DNA of 64,000 nt from an uncultured Clostridia bacterium (GCA_947631015.1 CANRJS010000001.1:1-64000), one strand, 5' to 3'; positions 23,570-32,673 are shown, counted from the first letter of the stretch. Numbers and translations: made by a program. Notes: generated by a model not told the origin, from the letters alone.

Positions 23570-24328
23570 CTATCTCGGGCTGGAGCCAACGGCGAGAGGT
23601 AAAACGGAGCCTACGTCATACAACGGCTCTTCCGTCAGCTCCAGCGGGCGCACGCCGTGACGCTCAAGGAAGCTATGTATCCTGCCGGCATCCGGATGAC
23701 CGTCCAGCCGTCCGGTGAATGCCAGGACGTCCGGCGCGAGCAAACCGGACGCGCCGCCGATAAATCCGCTGTCGTAGCCGTCTAGACTTACGTGTCCCGG
23801 GCTTATCCGCAGTACGTCGACACCGTGCGCCTCGAGCGCGGACGCCAGTCCCGCGTCCGCCGTGATGGCGGCGCGGCGGCTCACGACGCACACCGAGCAT
23901 TTGGCGTACCCCTGCCGGACGTCGACAAACCCGACTCCCCTGCGGTACAAATGTTCGAGAAGAACGGAACACACCGCAGAACGCTTTCCGTAGGCGTATC
24001 CGCCGAGGCGCAGTACGTTCAGCGCGACGTCATTCGGATACTGCGGCGAAAGTTCGATATTTGGGTCTATTATTTCAATATTTTCCAGCTTTTTGGCCTC
24101 CTTTATGGATGATTTCAGCATCATCCACTGATTTTCACCCAGATGGTGCGCCGTCATGTCGGCGTGATACGCCACCCTCCCGTCAAGACCTCTCCCCGCC
24201 CCGAGCGTCACGACAGTGACGCCGAGGCGTTCGAGCGCCGGAGCTAGCTTTTCCGCGTACCTTTCCCCGAGAAGCACATGTGTAACTTTTTCGTTGGGAA
24301 TATTCGGATCTTTTACAAATTTCAGCAT
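23570..24328 (-). CDS. GME-fold protein (DUF6873-like)
   Basis: 252 residues, starting 2 bp after the permease stop. The pattern of Asn/Asp/Gly-rich turns (RVAYHADMTAHHLGENQW, NDVALNVLRLGGYAYG, GFVDVRQGYAKCSV, GHVSLDGYDSGFIGG) resembles the pentein/GME fold of arginine-modifying hydrolases, in particular the DUF6873 group of Clostridia. The late Cys and His positions could be catalytic but I cannot prove it. It seems to be the last gene of an operon with a MacA-like adaptor and MacB-like permease. Confidence 0.55.
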   Translation of the reverse strand: MLKFVKDPNIPNEKVTHVLLGERYAEKLAPALERLGVTVVTLGAGRGLDGRVAYHADMTAHHLGENQWMMLKSSIKEAKKLENIEIIDPNIELSPQYPNDVALNVLRLGGYAYGKRSAVCSVLLEHLYRRGVGFVDVRQGYAKCSVCVVSRRAAITADAGLASALEAHGVDVLRISPGHVSLDGYDSGFIGGASGLLAPDVLAFTGRLDGHPDAGRIHSFLERHGVRPLELTEEPLYDVGSVLPLAVGSSPR

Positions 24329-24330
24329 AT

Positions 24331-25518
24331 TTATATCTCCCGCAAAGCCTCTATCGGGTCGATTTTGGACGCTCTTACCGCCGGAAGGACGCCGAACAGC
24401 GCTCCGCAGCACGCCGCCACGGTCACCGCCGCCGCGATATACAGCAGTTTCGGCGCGAGGTCGAGTGAGAATACCCTTCCCGCGACATACAGCGCGGCGT
24501 ATGCGGCGGCGGCTCCGACCGCCGCGCCGAGCGTCGAAATGACGCCCGCCTCGACGATAAACCCGAGAACTATGTCGCGCCGCCTCGCGCCAAGCGACAT
24601 ATAAATGCCGACCTCTCTGCGCCGTTCGGCCGCCGTCGAAAGCATTGTGTTCATGATACCGATGCCCGCGATAAGCACGGAAATTCCGCCGACGGCAGTG
24701 ATAAACAGTCCGACGCTCCGCGTGACGCCGTTTATATCCTCGCGGAGTCCGCTGATGTCCTCGCTTCGGAGAGAGTTTGGCGCGGCGTGGACGCGCTCGA
24801 GAAGCGCTATCACGTCCCCAATCGCCGCAGGGTCGTCGGAGCCTATGAGCAGCTGGTCCGCGCCGTCCTTGCCGCACATCCCGGAGAGCGTGCTTATCGG
24901 GACGTAGAAAAAGTGTGGAAGCGCGTCACCGAGCAGCGGCAGCATACCGCCGTTCTGCGAGCTTATCACGCCGACGACCGTAAACTCCCGCGACGAACCC
25001 GCCGTGAGCGTCATGGTCTTTCCGACGATGTTTGAGCGTCCGTAGACCGTCTCTGCAAACTCCTCGTCGACTACGACGACGTTTGCGCTTCCGCGCAGGT
25101 CGCTTTCGTCGCAGAACCGTCCGTAGAGCATCTCGACGTCAAGCAGGTCGCCAAGCCCCGCGCCCGTTCCGAATATAACGGCATTCCCCTGCCAGTTCTT
25201 CATCGTGTACGAACCATATCTTATCACGACGGCGAGGGCGTTGTCTACCCCCTCGACCTCATTCATCACCGTGACTGCGTCGGACGCGTCGAGACGAAGG
25301 CCACCGTCCGCCGCGACCTTCTTCGGATAGACGCTGACGCCGCTTATCCCGAGCGCGTCGAGCTGCTCGGAGACGGCGTTCTGCGCGAACATCCCCACGG
25401 CGAACACGAGTATCGTCGCCGCGACGCTTACGGCGGCGGCAAATACGGTGAGCGCCGTCCGGAGCCTTCCGCGAAAGGCGTTGAGAAGCGAGAAGCGGAG
25501 TATGTCGCGCGCCTTCAT
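24331..25518 (-). CDS. MacB/FtsX-type ABC permease without ATPase domain
   Basis: 395 residues: helix at about 18-40 (LRTALTVFAAAVSVAATILVF), a large outside MacB-PCD domain (about 45-245), then three helices containing GIGIMNTMLSTAAERRREVG and ending with the VRASKIDPIEALR motif typical of MacB permeases. It overlaps the adaptor gene by 4 bp. The usual ATPase gene between or beside these two is missing here, so it must use an ATPase encoded elsewhere or work without one. Confidence 0.85.
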   Translation of the reverse strand: MKARDILRFSLLNAFRGRLRTALTVFAAAVSVAATILVFAVGMFAQNAVSEQLDALGISGVSVYPKKVAADGGLRLDASDAVTVMNEVEGVDNALAVVIRYGSYTMKNWQGNAVIFGTGAGLGDLLDVEMLYGRFCDESDLRGSANVVVVDEEFAETVYGRSNIVGKTMTLTAGSSREFTVVGVISSQNGGMLPLLGDALPHFFYVPISTLSGMCGKDGADQLLIGSDDPAAIGDVIALLERVHAAPNSLRSEDISGLREDINGVTRSVGLFITAVGGISVLIAGIGIMNTMLSTAAERRREVGIYMSLGARRRDIVLGFIVEAGVISTLGAAVGAAAAYAALYVAGRVFSLDLAPKLLYIAAAVTVAACCGALFGVLPAVRASKIDPIEALREI

Positions 25519-26474
25519 CCTTCCGCCTCCACCGGCGCGCCGTTATACAGCTCGCCCTCCGCGCTGACTATTACCTTCTCGCCCGGCGCGACGCCGGAGA
25601 GTATCTCCACCTGCGCGCCGAACTCCTCGCCGGAGGTCACATAGCAGAGCCGCGCTGCGCCGTCCGCGAGGAGGTAGACGTACTCACGGTTGTTCCGGTC
25701 CTGTCCTATCGCTTCAAACGGAAGAAGCAGCATACCGGTTCGCCGCTCCGCGTAAATCACGGCGGAGGCGGAGGCTCCGGGAACGGCTCCGTCCGGCGAG
25801 TACAGCTCGAGCACGGCTTCGCAGTACCGCGCGGATGTGCCCGTGATACCGCCCGAGCCGCGCACGACCGGCGAGACTTCTATTACCACGGCATCGTATT
25901 TCATGCCGCCGCTTGTCACCGAGGCGGGCATTCCGACCTCTACGAGCCCCGTATTCTCCTCGCCTAGGCGAACCCTCGCGCGTATCCGGCTGACGTCGCT
26001 CACCTCGGCTATCGCCTCGAACGGAGACGCCTGCTCGCCTTCCGCCACAGAGAGCCGCGTGAGGACGCCGTCAAACGGACTTACAAGCTCCCGCTCTGCA
26101 AAGGCGTCGGCAAGGACGGAGCCTTCCGCCGCGCCGCCGTCGAGGAGCGACGCGATGTCCGCCTCCGAGACGAGCTCCTCTAAAGCGGACGCCGGCTCGT
26201 CCGCCGGCCGCAGCGTCATTATCACCTGACCCTCCGCCACCTCATCACCGACGTTTAAGTATATCCGTTCCGCCTCCGCGTAGCCTCGAACGCCGAGCCT
26301 GCGGACGCGGTATGCCTCGAGAGCGCCGTCGCCGGATACGCTTATAAGGCGGGAAGACGTCACTGCTTCGGTCGTCGTTACCCGTATCGGCTCCGGCTCC
26401 TTCGAAAGCGAAGAAATAAGGAACATGGCGGCGGCCGCAGCCGCGACGGGAATAAAAAGAATGCTCTTTTTCAT
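25515..26474 (-). CDS. MacA/HlyD-type membrane fusion (adaptor) protein
   Basis: 319 residues with an N-terminal helix (about 5-23) that can act as an anchor or signal. The halves of a biotinyl-lipoyl-like domain (RIYLNVGDEVAEGQVIMTL and SPFDGVLTRLSVAEGEQASPFEAI) flank a short hairpin, followed by a beta-barrel and the membrane-proximal domain ending VAPGEKVIVS. It works with the downstream permease. Confidence 0.82.
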   Translation of the reverse strand: MKKSILFIPVAAAAAAMFLISSLSKEPEPIRVTTTEAVTSSRLISVSGDGALEAYRVRRLGVRGYAEAERIYLNVGDEVAEGQVIMTLRPADEPASALEELVSEADIASLLDGGAAEGSVLADAFAERELVSPFDGVLTRLSVAEGEQASPFEAIAEVSDVSRIRARVRLGEENTGLVEVGMPASVTSGGMKYDAVVIEVSPVVRGSGGITGTSARYCEAVLELYSPDGAVPGASASAVIYAERRTGMLLLPFEAIGQDRNNREYVYLLADGAARLCYVTSGEEFGAQVEILSGVAPGEKVIVSAEGELYNGAPVEAEG

Positions 26475-26548
26475 GGCTTCTCCAAACTTACAGGAATTTT
26501 TTCAGCACCGCGAGGCAAGCTAAGAACGGCTTTAAGGGGGTGGGAACG

Positions 26549-26719
26549 GTGATAGAGTGTTCAAACAAATGCGTCTACCAGCAGGACGGCGTCTGCACGC
26601 TTTCGATGGCCGCGCCGCCGGGTATAGGCGGAAGCGACTGTATCCATTATGTCCCGAGCGAGCCCGATAAACACGCCGAAGGACAAAAAAATACCACCGA
26701 CGACGAGTGGTATTTCTGA
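26549..26719 (+). CDS. Small Cys-rich protein
   Basis: 56 codons from GTG 26549 (AAGGGGGTG upstream). MIECSNKCVYQQDGVC and GGSDCIHYVP give the Cys pattern C4, C8, C16, C31, which resembles small clostridial proteins with CxxxC...C...DCIHF that are often misnamed as acyl-ACP dehydratases. It may bind metal. The function is unknown. It faces the GNAT gene and shares a 16 bp stem with it. Confidence 0.6.
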   Translation: MIECSNKCVYQQDGVCTLSMAAPPGIGGSDCIHYVPSEPDKHAEGQKNTTDDEWYF

Positions 26720-26720
26720 A

Positions 26721-26756
26721 AAGAGCTCACCGTGAAAGAATTCACGGTGAGCTCTT
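26721..26756. terminator. Shared 16 bp stem between convergent genes
   Basis: AAGAGCTCACCGTGAA (26721-26736), loop AGAA, exact complement (26741-26756). On the minus strand it runs into TTTT, on the plus strand a T-rich tract follows. Confidence 0.75.
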
Positions 26757-26775
26757 GATCTTCTGTCGCTGCTCG

Positions 26776-27234
26776 TTACAGCCGCTTTAGGAAAACAAGC
26801 ACCTCGCGCTTTCCCTCGGCATACATCGAGTTGCCGGACGGGATGTCCGCGCGCTCGACAAATTCACAGCCCGCAAGCTCGCAGGTGCGTTTCGACGCGG
26901 CGTTTGACGGGTCGCAGGTTATGTAGACGCTGTCCATCCCCTTCTCTTTTGCAAGTTCAAAGAGCAGGAGGCACGCCCTCGTGGCGTACCGGTTCCCGCG
27001 AAACGGCGGGTCGATGTGATAGCCGATGTTGCCGCCGTAGTAGGTCGAGTAGTATGCGTCCCTGCCGCTGTGGCCCACGCGCAGGTCGCATCCGCCGACT
27101 TCTTCGTCGTCCGAGCAGCGGCAGACGGTGAAGATGAACGCTGGTACGCGTCCGATGTCGTCGTCCCGGCCGACGGTGCGGTCAAGGCGGAGATAGATCT
27201 CTCCGTCATTCAGAAATGTGGTAAAGTCGCTCAT
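26776..27234 (-). CDS. GNAT-family acetyltransferase
   Basis: 152 residues. GGNIGYHIDPPFRGNRYATRACLLLFELAKEKGMDSVYITCDPSNAASKRTCELAGCEF shows (in pieces) the acetyl-CoA loop R-G-x-x-Y-A and the N-x-A-S-x-R/K-x-x-E core of RimJ-type GNATs. The substrate is unknown. It follows the 27236-27943 gene almost without gap and is probably co-transcribed. Confidence 0.8.
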   Translation of the reverse strand: MSDFTTFLNDGEIYLRLDRTVGRDDDIGRVPAFIFTVCRCSDDEEVGGCDLRVGHSGRDAYYSTYYGGNIGYHIDPPFRGNRYATRACLLLFELAKEKGMDSVYITCDPSNAASKRTCELAGCEFVERADIPSGNSMYAEGKREVLVFLKRL

Positions 27235-27235
27235 A

Positions 27236-27943
27236 TCACACCGCCTTCTCCCGTCCGCCCCACCGGAACAGAATTATCGACCAGCATATCAGCGCGAGAC
27301 CCGCGACGCCGGTAAAGACCGTGCGCGCCTCGAATATGCCGACCTCAATGTCCGATGAGCAGTATATCCCCGCGTCATACAGCGCTATGTCGTTTGCGAG
27401 AAGCGTCCGTTCCGCAGGCGTCATGGCGCGCGCCGCGCCGTTCTCACCGCCGATGGTGCAGTCAACTGTCTCCCCCTCGGGAAGAACGGTCTCTATCGCG
27501 CGGAGCAGGTCCGCTGTCTTGACATACAGCCGCTCTCCCGGCTCCTCCCCGTTCTTCACGAACGGCCGGACACAGCGCCAGCCGTCCGACGCGGGCAGGC
27601 TCCGCTCACCGTAGACGTTTTCGGCGTCCTCGGAAAATCCTGCGGCGAGGTACTCTCCCGGCTCGAGCGTGAGGACGGCCGCGCCGCCCGGACGGTCGTA
27701 GTAGCTGAGGCTTTTCTCGAGCGTGAATACTCCGCCCTCTATATCCGAAAAGTCCGGCGCGGGCACGCCCGCAAAGACGCTCGGCGAGGCGGGGTCGTAC
27801 ACCGCGCCGGAGGGCTCAAATCCCTCGCGCAGCAGAGAGTTCCAGCGTGAAAGCTGTATGACGCGCGCGGCGGAAAGGATGGCCGCAAATATCGCGACCA
27901 CCATCATTATAGCCGGCAGAGCGGACTGTGAGCGTACCTTCAT
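27236..27943 (-). CDS. Membrane protein of unknown function
   Basis: 235 residues from the ATG at 27943, with GGGAGG 8 bp upstream. One helix near each end (about 8-28 and 208-228, the latter followed by the basic RWGGREK) encloses a 175-residue outside region that includes YDRPGGAAVLTLEPGEYL, similar to the start of an SH3-like fold. No family recognised. Confidence 0.6.
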   Translation of the reverse strand: MKVRSQSALPAIMMVVAIFAAILSAARVIQLSRWNSLLREGFEPSGAVYDPASPSVFAGVPAPDFSDIEGGVFTLEKSLSYYDRPGGAAVLTLEPGEYLAAGFSEDAENVYGERSLPASDGWRCVRPFVKNGEEPGERLYVKTADLLRAIETVLPEGETVDCTIGGENGAARAMTPAERTLLANDIALYDAGIYCSSDIEVGIFEARTVFTGVAGLALICWSIILFRWGGREKAV

Positions 27944-27987
27944 CTGCAACCTCCCGAGATTCGTGAATAGTGTAGTTGTAATGTAAT

Positions 27988-28023
27988 CATTATACCGTGA
28001 GCGCAAGCGCGAATGGTATAATG
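27988..28023. promoter_or_regulatory. Mirror-image TATAAT boxes
   Basis: CATTATACC (27988-27996) and GGTATAATG (28015-28023) form a 9 bp dyad, so each strand carries an extended -10-like GGTATAAT. The leftward one could serve the gene starting at 27943. No clear -35 is visible. Confidence 0.35.
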
Positions 28024-28077
28024 TGCCATGTTTTGCGGTTCCGTCCAAAGGGCGGGAGCAAAGCGGCATTGAATCAA

Positions 28078-28106
28078 ATATAATAATCGCTTTGCGATTA
28101 TTATAT
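28078..28106. terminator. 13 bp AT-rich stem with TTT loop
   Basis: ATATAATAATCGC-TTT-GCGATTATTATAT. It lies after the stop of the leftward 78-residue gene (28133) and may end its transcript. Confidence 0.4.
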
Positions 28107-28132
28107 CACTTAATCCGGGAGGCTTCAAGTGT

Positions 28133-28369
28133 TCACTCGTCGAGCCTGTCCTGCACTATGAGCGCGGCGAGGAGCGAAAGAAGCAGGACGGACGAGCCCA
28201 CCGAGCAAAATTCGCAGGCGGCATGGCGAAGCGCAAATTCCGCTTGAAAAATTGCCGTTTCGGTGTATAATAAAAATATGTAAGCGATAAACATCGCAAG
28301 TGAGGCAAACTGGAGTCCCCTTTTCGCTATCCACAGGGCAAGCTCCGAGGATGTTCTTTTGTTTTTCAT
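28133..28369 (-). CDS. Small two-helix membrane protein
   Basis: 78 residues, ATG at 28369 with AAAGGAGA upstream. Two helices (about 19-38 and 55-72) with CEFCSVG between them. A TATAAT at about 28410 on the minus strand may be its -10. No family recognised. Confidence 0.5.
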   Translation of the reverse strand: MKNKRTSSELALWIAKRGLQFASLAMFIAYIFLLYTETAIFQAEFALRHAACEFCSVGSSVLLLSLLAALIVQDRLDE

Positions 28370-28456
28370 AGAAAGCGCAATCTCCTTTCCCGTACCGATA
28401 ACATTATATCAGAACTTTTGCGGCATTGAAACCGCCGAATATTGGAGGTTTTGGTT

Positions 28457-28915
28457 ATGAAATGTCCGTTTTGCGGTCACACTGACAGCAAGGTCGTCGA
28501 TTCCCGGCCCACCGAGGACGGGAGCATCCGCCGCCGCCGCGAATGTCTCGAATGTTCGAGGCGCTTCACTACATACGAAAAAGTGGAGAGCATGCCGATA
28601 ATCGTCATAAAGCGGGACGGTTCGCGCGAGGCATTCTCGCGCGAGAAGGTCCTAAACGCCATGCTCCGCGCCTTTGAGAAGCGCTCTGTGACGCTTGACG
28701 TTCTGAATGCCGCCGTGAGCAACATCGAGCAGAGCCTTCAGAACAGCCTCGTGCGTGAGGCTACGTCGCAGGAGATAGGCGAAATGGTACTCGGCGAGCT
28801 GAGAAAGATAGACGAGGTCGCGTACGTGCGCTTCGCGTCCGTCTACCGCCAGTTCAAGGACGTGGACAGCTTCCTGCGAGAGATTAAGGCGCTGACTTCT
28901 GACGAAAACAGGTAA
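28457..28915 (+). CDS. nrdR: Transcriptional repressor NrdR
   Basis: Represses ribonucleotide reductase genes in response to bound ATP/dATP. 152 residues from ATG 28457 (TTGGAGG upstream). The zinc ribbon has CPFC (residues 3-6) and CLEC (31-34), with [17 protein letters not shown]; an ATP-cone follows over about 49-139. No nrd genes are in the window. The next gene is 12 bp downstream. Confidence 0.96.
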   Translation: MKCPFCGHTDSKVVDSRPTEDGSIRRRRECLECSRRFTTYEKVESMPIIVIKRDGSREAFSREKVLNAMLRAFEKRSVTLDVLNAAVSNIEQSLQNSLVREATSQEIGEMVLGELRKIDEVAYVRFASVYRQFKDVDSFLREIKALTSDENR

Positions 28916-28927
28916 GGAAGTGACGGT

Positions 28928-29404
28928 ATGACAAAGGAAATATACCTCGCAGGAGGTTGCTTCTGGGGCTGCCAGAAATACTTCGACCTCATCCCCGGAG
29001 TGCTCGAGACGACCGTCGGCTACGCCAACGGCCCGACGGCAAATCCCACCTATGAGCAGGTCAAGCACGAGCACACCGGTCACGCCGAGACCGTATATGT
29101 GAAGTACGATTCGGAGCGGCTCACGCTCGAATCTCTGCTCCGCAAGTACTTTGCCGTCATAGACCCCACCGCCGTGAACCATCAGGGCGAGGACTACGGT
29201 ATACAGTACCGCACCGGCATATATTACACCGACCCCTCGGACGCGGAGACGGCGGAACGTATGCTCTCCGAGCTCGCGCGCGGGTATAACAAACCTCTTG
29301 CCGTGGAGCTGAAGCCGCTCGAGAACTTCTACCCCGCCGAGGAGTACCACCAGAAGTATCTCGAGAAGAACCCCGGCGGTTACTGCCACATACACTTTGA
29401 CTGA
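28928..29404 (+). CDS. msrA: Peptide methionine (S)-S-oxide reductase
   Basis: 158 residues. GGCFWGCQKYF contains the nucleophilic Cys; TVGYANG, YEQVKHEHTGHAE and the late EEYHQKYLEKNPGGYCH with a resolving Cys are typical of the family. It overlaps or abuts the next gene, giving an operon for repair of oxidised methionine. Confidence 0.95.
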   Translation: MTKEIYLAGGCFWGCQKYFDLIPGVLETTVGYANGPTANPTYEQVKHEHTGHAETVYVKYDSERLTLESLLRKYFAVIDPTAVNHQGEDYGIQYRTGIYYTDPSDAETAERMLSELARGYNKPLAVELKPLENFYPAEEYHQKYLEKNPGGYCHIHFD

Positions 29405-29414
29405 GGAAGAATCT

Positions 29415-29909
29415 ATGGATATAGAATACAGGGAATTTGAAACGAAGCGCGAGACCTACGCCTACATCAACGAAAACGCGGAAAAGATCGCGGCCGAGAC
29501 GGACAACGTCGTCGCCGTCCTCGCAAACGTCTCCGCGCTGCTCAGGATGGAGCTCCGCGACACAAACTGGGCGGGCTTCTACCTTATGAAGGATGGAGTT
29601 TTGATACTCGGACCGTTCCAGGGCAAGCCTGCCGTCGTGCGGATAGAGCCGGGTTCCGGGGTGTGCGGAACGGCGGTCGCGGAGAACCGCGCACAGATAG
29701 TCGAGGACGTGCATAAGTGTACAAACCACATCGCCTGTGACGCGGCGTCCTCCTCCGAGATAGTCGTGCCGATATACGCGGCGGGAGAGCTGTTCGGCGT
29801 CATCGACATAGACAGTCCTTCTACCGGAACATTTGACGGGGAAGATCTCACGTGTCTTACCGAAACGGCGAGAATATTGGGAGATTTTCTTAGCAAAACA
29901 AGCAAGTGA
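29415..29909 (+). CDS. Free methionine-(R)-sulfoxide reductase (GAF domain)
   Basis: 164 residues from ATG 29415; GAGGAAG sits in front of it. A single GAF domain holds the fRMsr set of three Cys in GVCGTAVAEN, DVHKCTNHIACDAAS with SEIVVPI behind. Many homologues have no Cys at the extra DVHKC position. It reduces free Met-R-O and so complements MsrA next door. Confidence 0.9.
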   Translation: MDIEYREFETKRETYAYINENAEKIAAETDNVVAVLANVSALLRMELRDTNWAGFYLMKDGVLILGPFQGKPAVVRIEPGSGVCGTAVAENRAQIVEDVHKCTNHIACDAASSSEIVVPIYAAGELFGVIDIDSPSTGTFDGEDLTCLTETARILGDFLSKTSK

Positions 29910-29992
29910 CTTTACAGCGTATTGGTCATGTAAAGGATTTTACTTTATAGCCTGCTTTATCAAATTTGACGGACAAAGTACACAGGATACTC

Positions 29993-30021
29993 TTGATTCT
30001 TGACCGGCGGCGGTGTATAAT
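29993..30021 (+). promoter_or_regulatory. Promoter of the cytidylate-kinase-like gene
   Basis: TTGATT 29993-29998, 17 bp, TATAAT 30016-30021; GAAGGGGGT precedes the ATG at 30060. Confidence 0.65.
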
Positions 30022-30059
30022 ATGTATAGGAAAATAAGTTCTTTGAAGGGGGTCAGATC

Positions 30060-30680
30060 ATGGCAATCATCGCGATAAACAGGTACTACGGAAGCGGCGG
30101 ACGCGTCATAGGGCAGAATGTCGCAAAGAAGCTCGGCATTCCCTTCTATGACAAGGAGCTCCTCTCCATCGCCGCGCGGGACAGCGGATTTACCGAGGCG
30201 CTCTTTGAAAACGCCGACGAAAGACCGTCCAACAGCCTGCTCTACTCGATAGTCACCGGCAACTACAATTCGCGCTCGCTGTTCTTCGGCGGCTCGGACG
30301 TACTTACCAACGACACGCTCTTCAACATACAGGCGGAGGTCATCCGCAAGGTCTCTGCGAACCCGTGCGTGATAGTCGGGCGCTGTGCCGACTTTATACT
30401 CCGCGAGCGCAAGGATCTGCTCCGCGTGTTCATCACCGCTCCGCTTGAGAAGCGCATGGCCTTCCTCGTCGAGGACTCGCCCGAGCTCAAGACCGACCGC
30501 GAGCGTGAGAACTATCTGCGCCGTATGGACAAGAGCCGCCGCAACTACTACAATTACTACACCAACCGCACCTGGGACGAGCTCGACAACTACGACCTCA
30601 CGATAAACACCGGTCTCATAGACGACGATTCGTCGGTCGATCTCATCATAAAGGCTCTCGAGCTTGCGGGACTCAAGTAA
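30060..30680 (+). CDS. Cytidylate kinase-like P-loop protein
   Basis: 206 residues with INRYYGSGGRVIGQNVAKKLG as N-terminal phosphate-binding loop (Gly-Ser-Gly-Gly in place of GxxGxGK), GRCADFIL, and LEKRMAFL with RERENYLRRMDKSRRNYYNYY as the lid region. The family (cytidylate kinase-like, AAA_33/Cmk2) is common in gut Clostridia. True substrate unknown. The next gene starts 9 bp on. Confidence 0.8.
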   Translation: MAIIAINRYYGSGGRVIGQNVAKKLGIPFYDKELLSIAARDSGFTEALFENADERPSNSLLYSIVTGNYNSRSLFFGGSDVLTNDTLFNIQAEVIRKVSANPCVIVGRCADFILRERKDLLRVFITAPLEKRMAFLVEDSPELKTDRERENYLRRMDKSRRNYYNYYTNRTWDELDNYDLTINTGLIDDDSSVDLIIKALELAGLK

Positions 30681-30689
30681 GCGGCGGCC

Positions 30690-31688
30690 ATGAAGATACT
30701 TTTTATCGGAGGGACGGGGCTGATAAGCTCCGCCGTCACCGAAAGCCTGCTCCGCTCGGGGCATGAGGTGTTCCTCCTCAACCGCGGCTCCGACCGCGGG
30801 TATGAAGCGCTCGGCGCAAGGTATCTCATCGGCGACATCAGGGACGAAAAGACCGTGCAGGAGCTTCTGCACGGTCTTGTTTTCGATGCCGTCGCCGACT
30901 GGATAGCCTACACGCCGGACGATGTCGAGCGGGACTTCCGCCTCTTCGGCGGCAGGACAAAGCAGTACATATTTATCTCGAGCGCTTCCGCCTACTCAAA
31001 GCCGATAACCTCCTACCCCATCACCGAGAGCAATCCCCTCGGCAACAGGTATTGGGACTACTCGCAGAACAAGGCGGACGCGGAGGCGGCGCTGTTCCGC
31101 CGATTCCGCGAGGACGGCTTCCCCGCCACCATCGTGCGTCCGTCGCACACCTACGGCAGGGACAAGCTGATAGTTCCCCTCTCCGGGGCGAAGACCCAGT
31201 GGACCTACGCCGCGAGAATGCTCGCGGGCAAGCCCACGGTCGTCCACGGTGACGGGCGCTCGCTCTGGACCGTGACGCACAACACCGACTTTGCGAGGGC
31301 GTTCTGCGGACTTGTGGGAAACCTCCAGGCTGTGGGGCACGCGTTCCACATCACCTCAGACGAGGCTCTGAGCTGGGATCGCATAATCGAGATAGAATGC
31401 GAAATACTCGGCGTGGAGCCGAATATCCTCCACGTCCCGAGCGACTATATCGCGCGGAAGCTCCCCGAGTACCGTGGCGGTCTCCTCGGCGACAAGGCGG
31501 AGAGCATGTTCTTCGACACGACTAAGATAAAGCGGTTCGTGCCGTCGTTTGTCTGCACCGTGCCGTTCAGCGCCGGCGCGAGGATGGCAATAGAAAAGCT
31601 GCTGCGCGGTGACAGAACAGTCGACGAAGCGTATGACGCAAAAATAGACGCGTTCTGCGAGGACTACATCAAGAGGTTCGGGGACTGA
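30690..31688 (+). CDS. NAD-dependent epimerase/dehydratase (extended SDR)
   Basis: 332 residues with the Rossmann motif GGTGLISSAV (residues 7-16), YIFISSASAYSKP in the Ser position and YSQNKADAE where the usual YxxxK is broken (Y..NK), then VRPSHTYG. The atypical catalytic motif resembles the mRNA-binding/CSP41-like SDR branch. A sugar-nucleotide role is not certain. The following gene begins at the next base but one. Confidence 0.75.
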   Translation: MKILFIGGTGLISSAVTESLLRSGHEVFLLNRGSDRGYEALGARYLIGDIRDEKTVQELLHGLVFDAVADWIAYTPDDVERDFRLFGGRTKQYIFISSASAYSKPITSYPITESNPLGNRYWDYSQNKADAEAALFRRFREDGFPATIVRPSHTYGRDKLIVPLSGAKTQWTYAARMLAGKPTVVHGDGRSLWTVTHNTDFARAFCGLVGNLQAVGHAFHITSDEALSWDRIIEIECEILGVEPNILHVPSDYIARKLPEYRGGLLGDKAESMFFDTTKIKRFVPSFVCTVPFSAGARMAIEKLLRGDRTVDEAYDAKIDAFCEDYIKRFGD

Positions 31689-31689
31689 T

Positions 31690-32568
31690 ATGTACGAACT
31701 GACTCTTGCCGCCGGAAACAGCTTTTATCTTCAGTGTCCCGCCAAGATAGGGCTCGTGCGGCTGGACGGAGGCGACGTCTGCCTCATAGACAGCGGCGGA
31801 GACAGAGACGCGGGCAGAAAGGTCCGCCGCCTGCTCGACGAGAACGGCTGGCGTCTCCGCGCCATATACAACACACACTCCCACGCCGACCACATCGGTG
31901 GCAACAGGTTCCTTCAGGACAGGACCGGATGCAGGATCTACGCCCCCGGCGCGGAGCTCGGCTTTGTGAGGCATCCGACGCTTGAGCCGTCCTTGCTTTA
32001 CGGCGGCTGTCCGCCGGACGAGCTCCGCCGAAAGTTCCTCCTTGCGGAGCCGAGCGACGCCGAGCCTCTGACGCCGGAGGTCCTGCCGGACGGGTTTGAG
32101 GTCATTTCCCTGCCCGGCCACTTCCTTGACATGGCGGGCTTCCGCACGCCGGACGACGTCGTCTACCTCGCGGACTGCCTCGCGAGCCGCGCGACGCTTG
32201 AGAAGTACGGCATAGCGTTTATCTACGACGTCGGCGCGTACCTCGCGACGCTTGAAAAGGTAAAGACGCTCCGGGCAAAGCTGTTCGTCCCGTCCCACGC
32301 GGACGCGGCGGAGGACATAACAGAGCTTGCCGACTTCAACATCGCGGCGACGCACGACACGGCGGACAGGATAGAACGCCTCCTCGCGGAGCCGATGACC
32401 TTTGACCTGCTTCTCCGGCGGGTGTTTGAGGAGTTCTCGCTTGTGATGACCTTCGAGCAGCACGCGCTCATCGGCGCTACCGTGCGCTCCTACCTCACAT
32501 GGATGAAGGGTCTTGGCCGCGTCACGGCAGAGCTCTCGGACAATACTTTCCTCTGGCGGAGAGCGTAG
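31690..32568 (+). CDS. MBL-fold metallo-hydrolase
   Basis: 292 residues. The metal site HSHADHIGG (about residues 58-66) and the second-shell SLPGHFLDMAGF, LADCL are those of the metallo-beta-lactamase superfamily, glyoxalase-II-like branch. A C-terminal helical part of 80 residues (from about 205) contains SHADAAED and may bear the late His. The substrate is unknown. A terminator follows at 32638-32673. Confidence 0.8.
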   Translation: MYELTLAAGNSFYLQCPAKIGLVRLDGGDVCLIDSGGDRDAGRKVRRLLDENGWRLRAIYNTHSHADHIGGNRFLQDRTGCRIYAPGAELGFVRHPTLEPSLLYGGCPPDELRRKFLLAEPSDAEPLTPEVLPDGFEVISLPGHFLDMAGFRTPDDVVYLADCLASRATLEKYGIAFIYDVGAYLATLEKVKTLRAKLFVPSHADAAEDITELADFNIAATHDTADRIERLLAEPMTFDLLLRRVFEEFSLVMTFEQHALIGATVRSYLTWMKGLGRVTAELSDNTFLWRRA

Positions 32569-32637
32569 AAGCATGGATATGTACGCCAAATGATACGACG
32601 CGTAGCCTACAGCTGCAATACCGCAAACTTTACACGA

Positions 32638-32673
32638 AAAAACGGCGAGCGCGAAATCGCGCCCGCCGTTTTT
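32638..32673 (+). terminator. Intrinsic terminator after the MBL gene
   Basis: AAAAACGGCG and GCGCG pair with CGCGC and CGCCGTTTTT, one base bulged on each side. Confidence 0.75.
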
